Notes under the pieces: generated by a model
Seen by the model: only the letters and a program-made list of their open reading frames with translations
What the model was told of the DNA's origin: nothing
Databases searched by the model: none
DNA from: Prototheca cutis
Lineage: Eukaryota; Chlorophyta; Trebouxiophyceae; Chlorellales; Chlorellaceae
NCBI GenBank assembly: GCA_002897115.2
Contig: BCIH01000001.1
Coordinates: 100,097 to 164,096 of the forward strand
Reading direction: 5' to 3'
DNA: 64,000 bases
Shown: in pieces, positions 63,825-64,000 of the stretch
Layout: each line of letters starts with the position of its first letter
Position numbering within the stretch: position 1 is the first letter of the stretch
Position numbers and translations under genes: made by a program

Positions 63825-63976
63825 CTGCACGAGATGTTTGATGTGCAGCGGTTGGGGATGGGGCTTGAGACATCGGGCTAGGGAGCCAGTTGTTGGTTGG
63901 TCACCAGTTAGCTGGTGCCACGGGGACCTTGAGTGCTGGCACCCACATCGATCCCCCATGCCCAACTTCATCAAAG

Positions 63977-64000
63977 TCCCCCCCCCCCCCCCCCCCCCCC
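63977..64000. repeat. poly-C tract at window edge
   Basis: The window ends in a run of 24 C, upstream of the surface-protein gene on its strand (G run on the coding strand). Confidence 0.9.

Overview
This is a nuclear contig from a photosynthetic eukaryote, most likely a green alga. The evidence is a plastid-type pyruvate dehydrogenase E1 alpha with a transit-peptide-like leader, a fused AMPK beta-gamma subunit (KIN beta-gamma, an architecture of Viridiplantae), a plant-type trehalose-6-phosphate phosphatase and a calcium-dependent protein kinase. Genes are GC-rich and cut by many short introns (about 60 to 500 nt). Splice phases were checked by hand at almost every junction listed, and most gene models close to a whole number of codons. 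Introns and spacers carry long (GT)n and poly-G/poly-C tracts.

Left third. 1-2130 holds the 3' part of a SEN1/senataxin-type helicase gene (minus), followed by a PLAC8-type membrane protein with an N gap (plus). A Fanzor (eukaryotic TnpB-like RNA-guided nuclease) relic lies at 6101-7205. After it come an alpha/beta hydrolase (plus), the iron-sulfur targeting protein CIAO2B (plus), plastid PDH E1 alpha (minus), NAD kinase (minus), the nucleolar RNA helicase DBP3 (plus), a small coiled-coil protein (minus) and a membrane-anchored sialidase-fold protein (minus).

Middle third. Here are trehalose-6-phosphate phosphatase (plus), a 12-exon CDPK (minus), the SCYL2 pseudokinase (minus), KIN beta-gamma (minus), the exon-junction protein RBM8A/Y14 (minus), a TLC-domain membrane protein (plus), a His-rich probably plastid protein of unknown function (minus) and an AlkB-family demethylase (plus).

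Right third. A second Fanzor relic (49042-50862) shares its two ends with the first copy but not its middle. Then come ASPM with calponin-homology and IQ repeats (plus), a SirB1-like gene (minus), RPS11 (plus) and an algal-type single-pass surface protein (minus) running to the right edge.

No operons are expected. Several genes are arranged head to head with spacers near 300 nt. The genes are mostly unrelated housekeeping functions. The least ordinary content is the pair of Fanzor relics: they share a non-coding-looking left module and a right module whose changes still show protein-level constraint. No CRISPR array, rRNA or convincing tRNA was seen.
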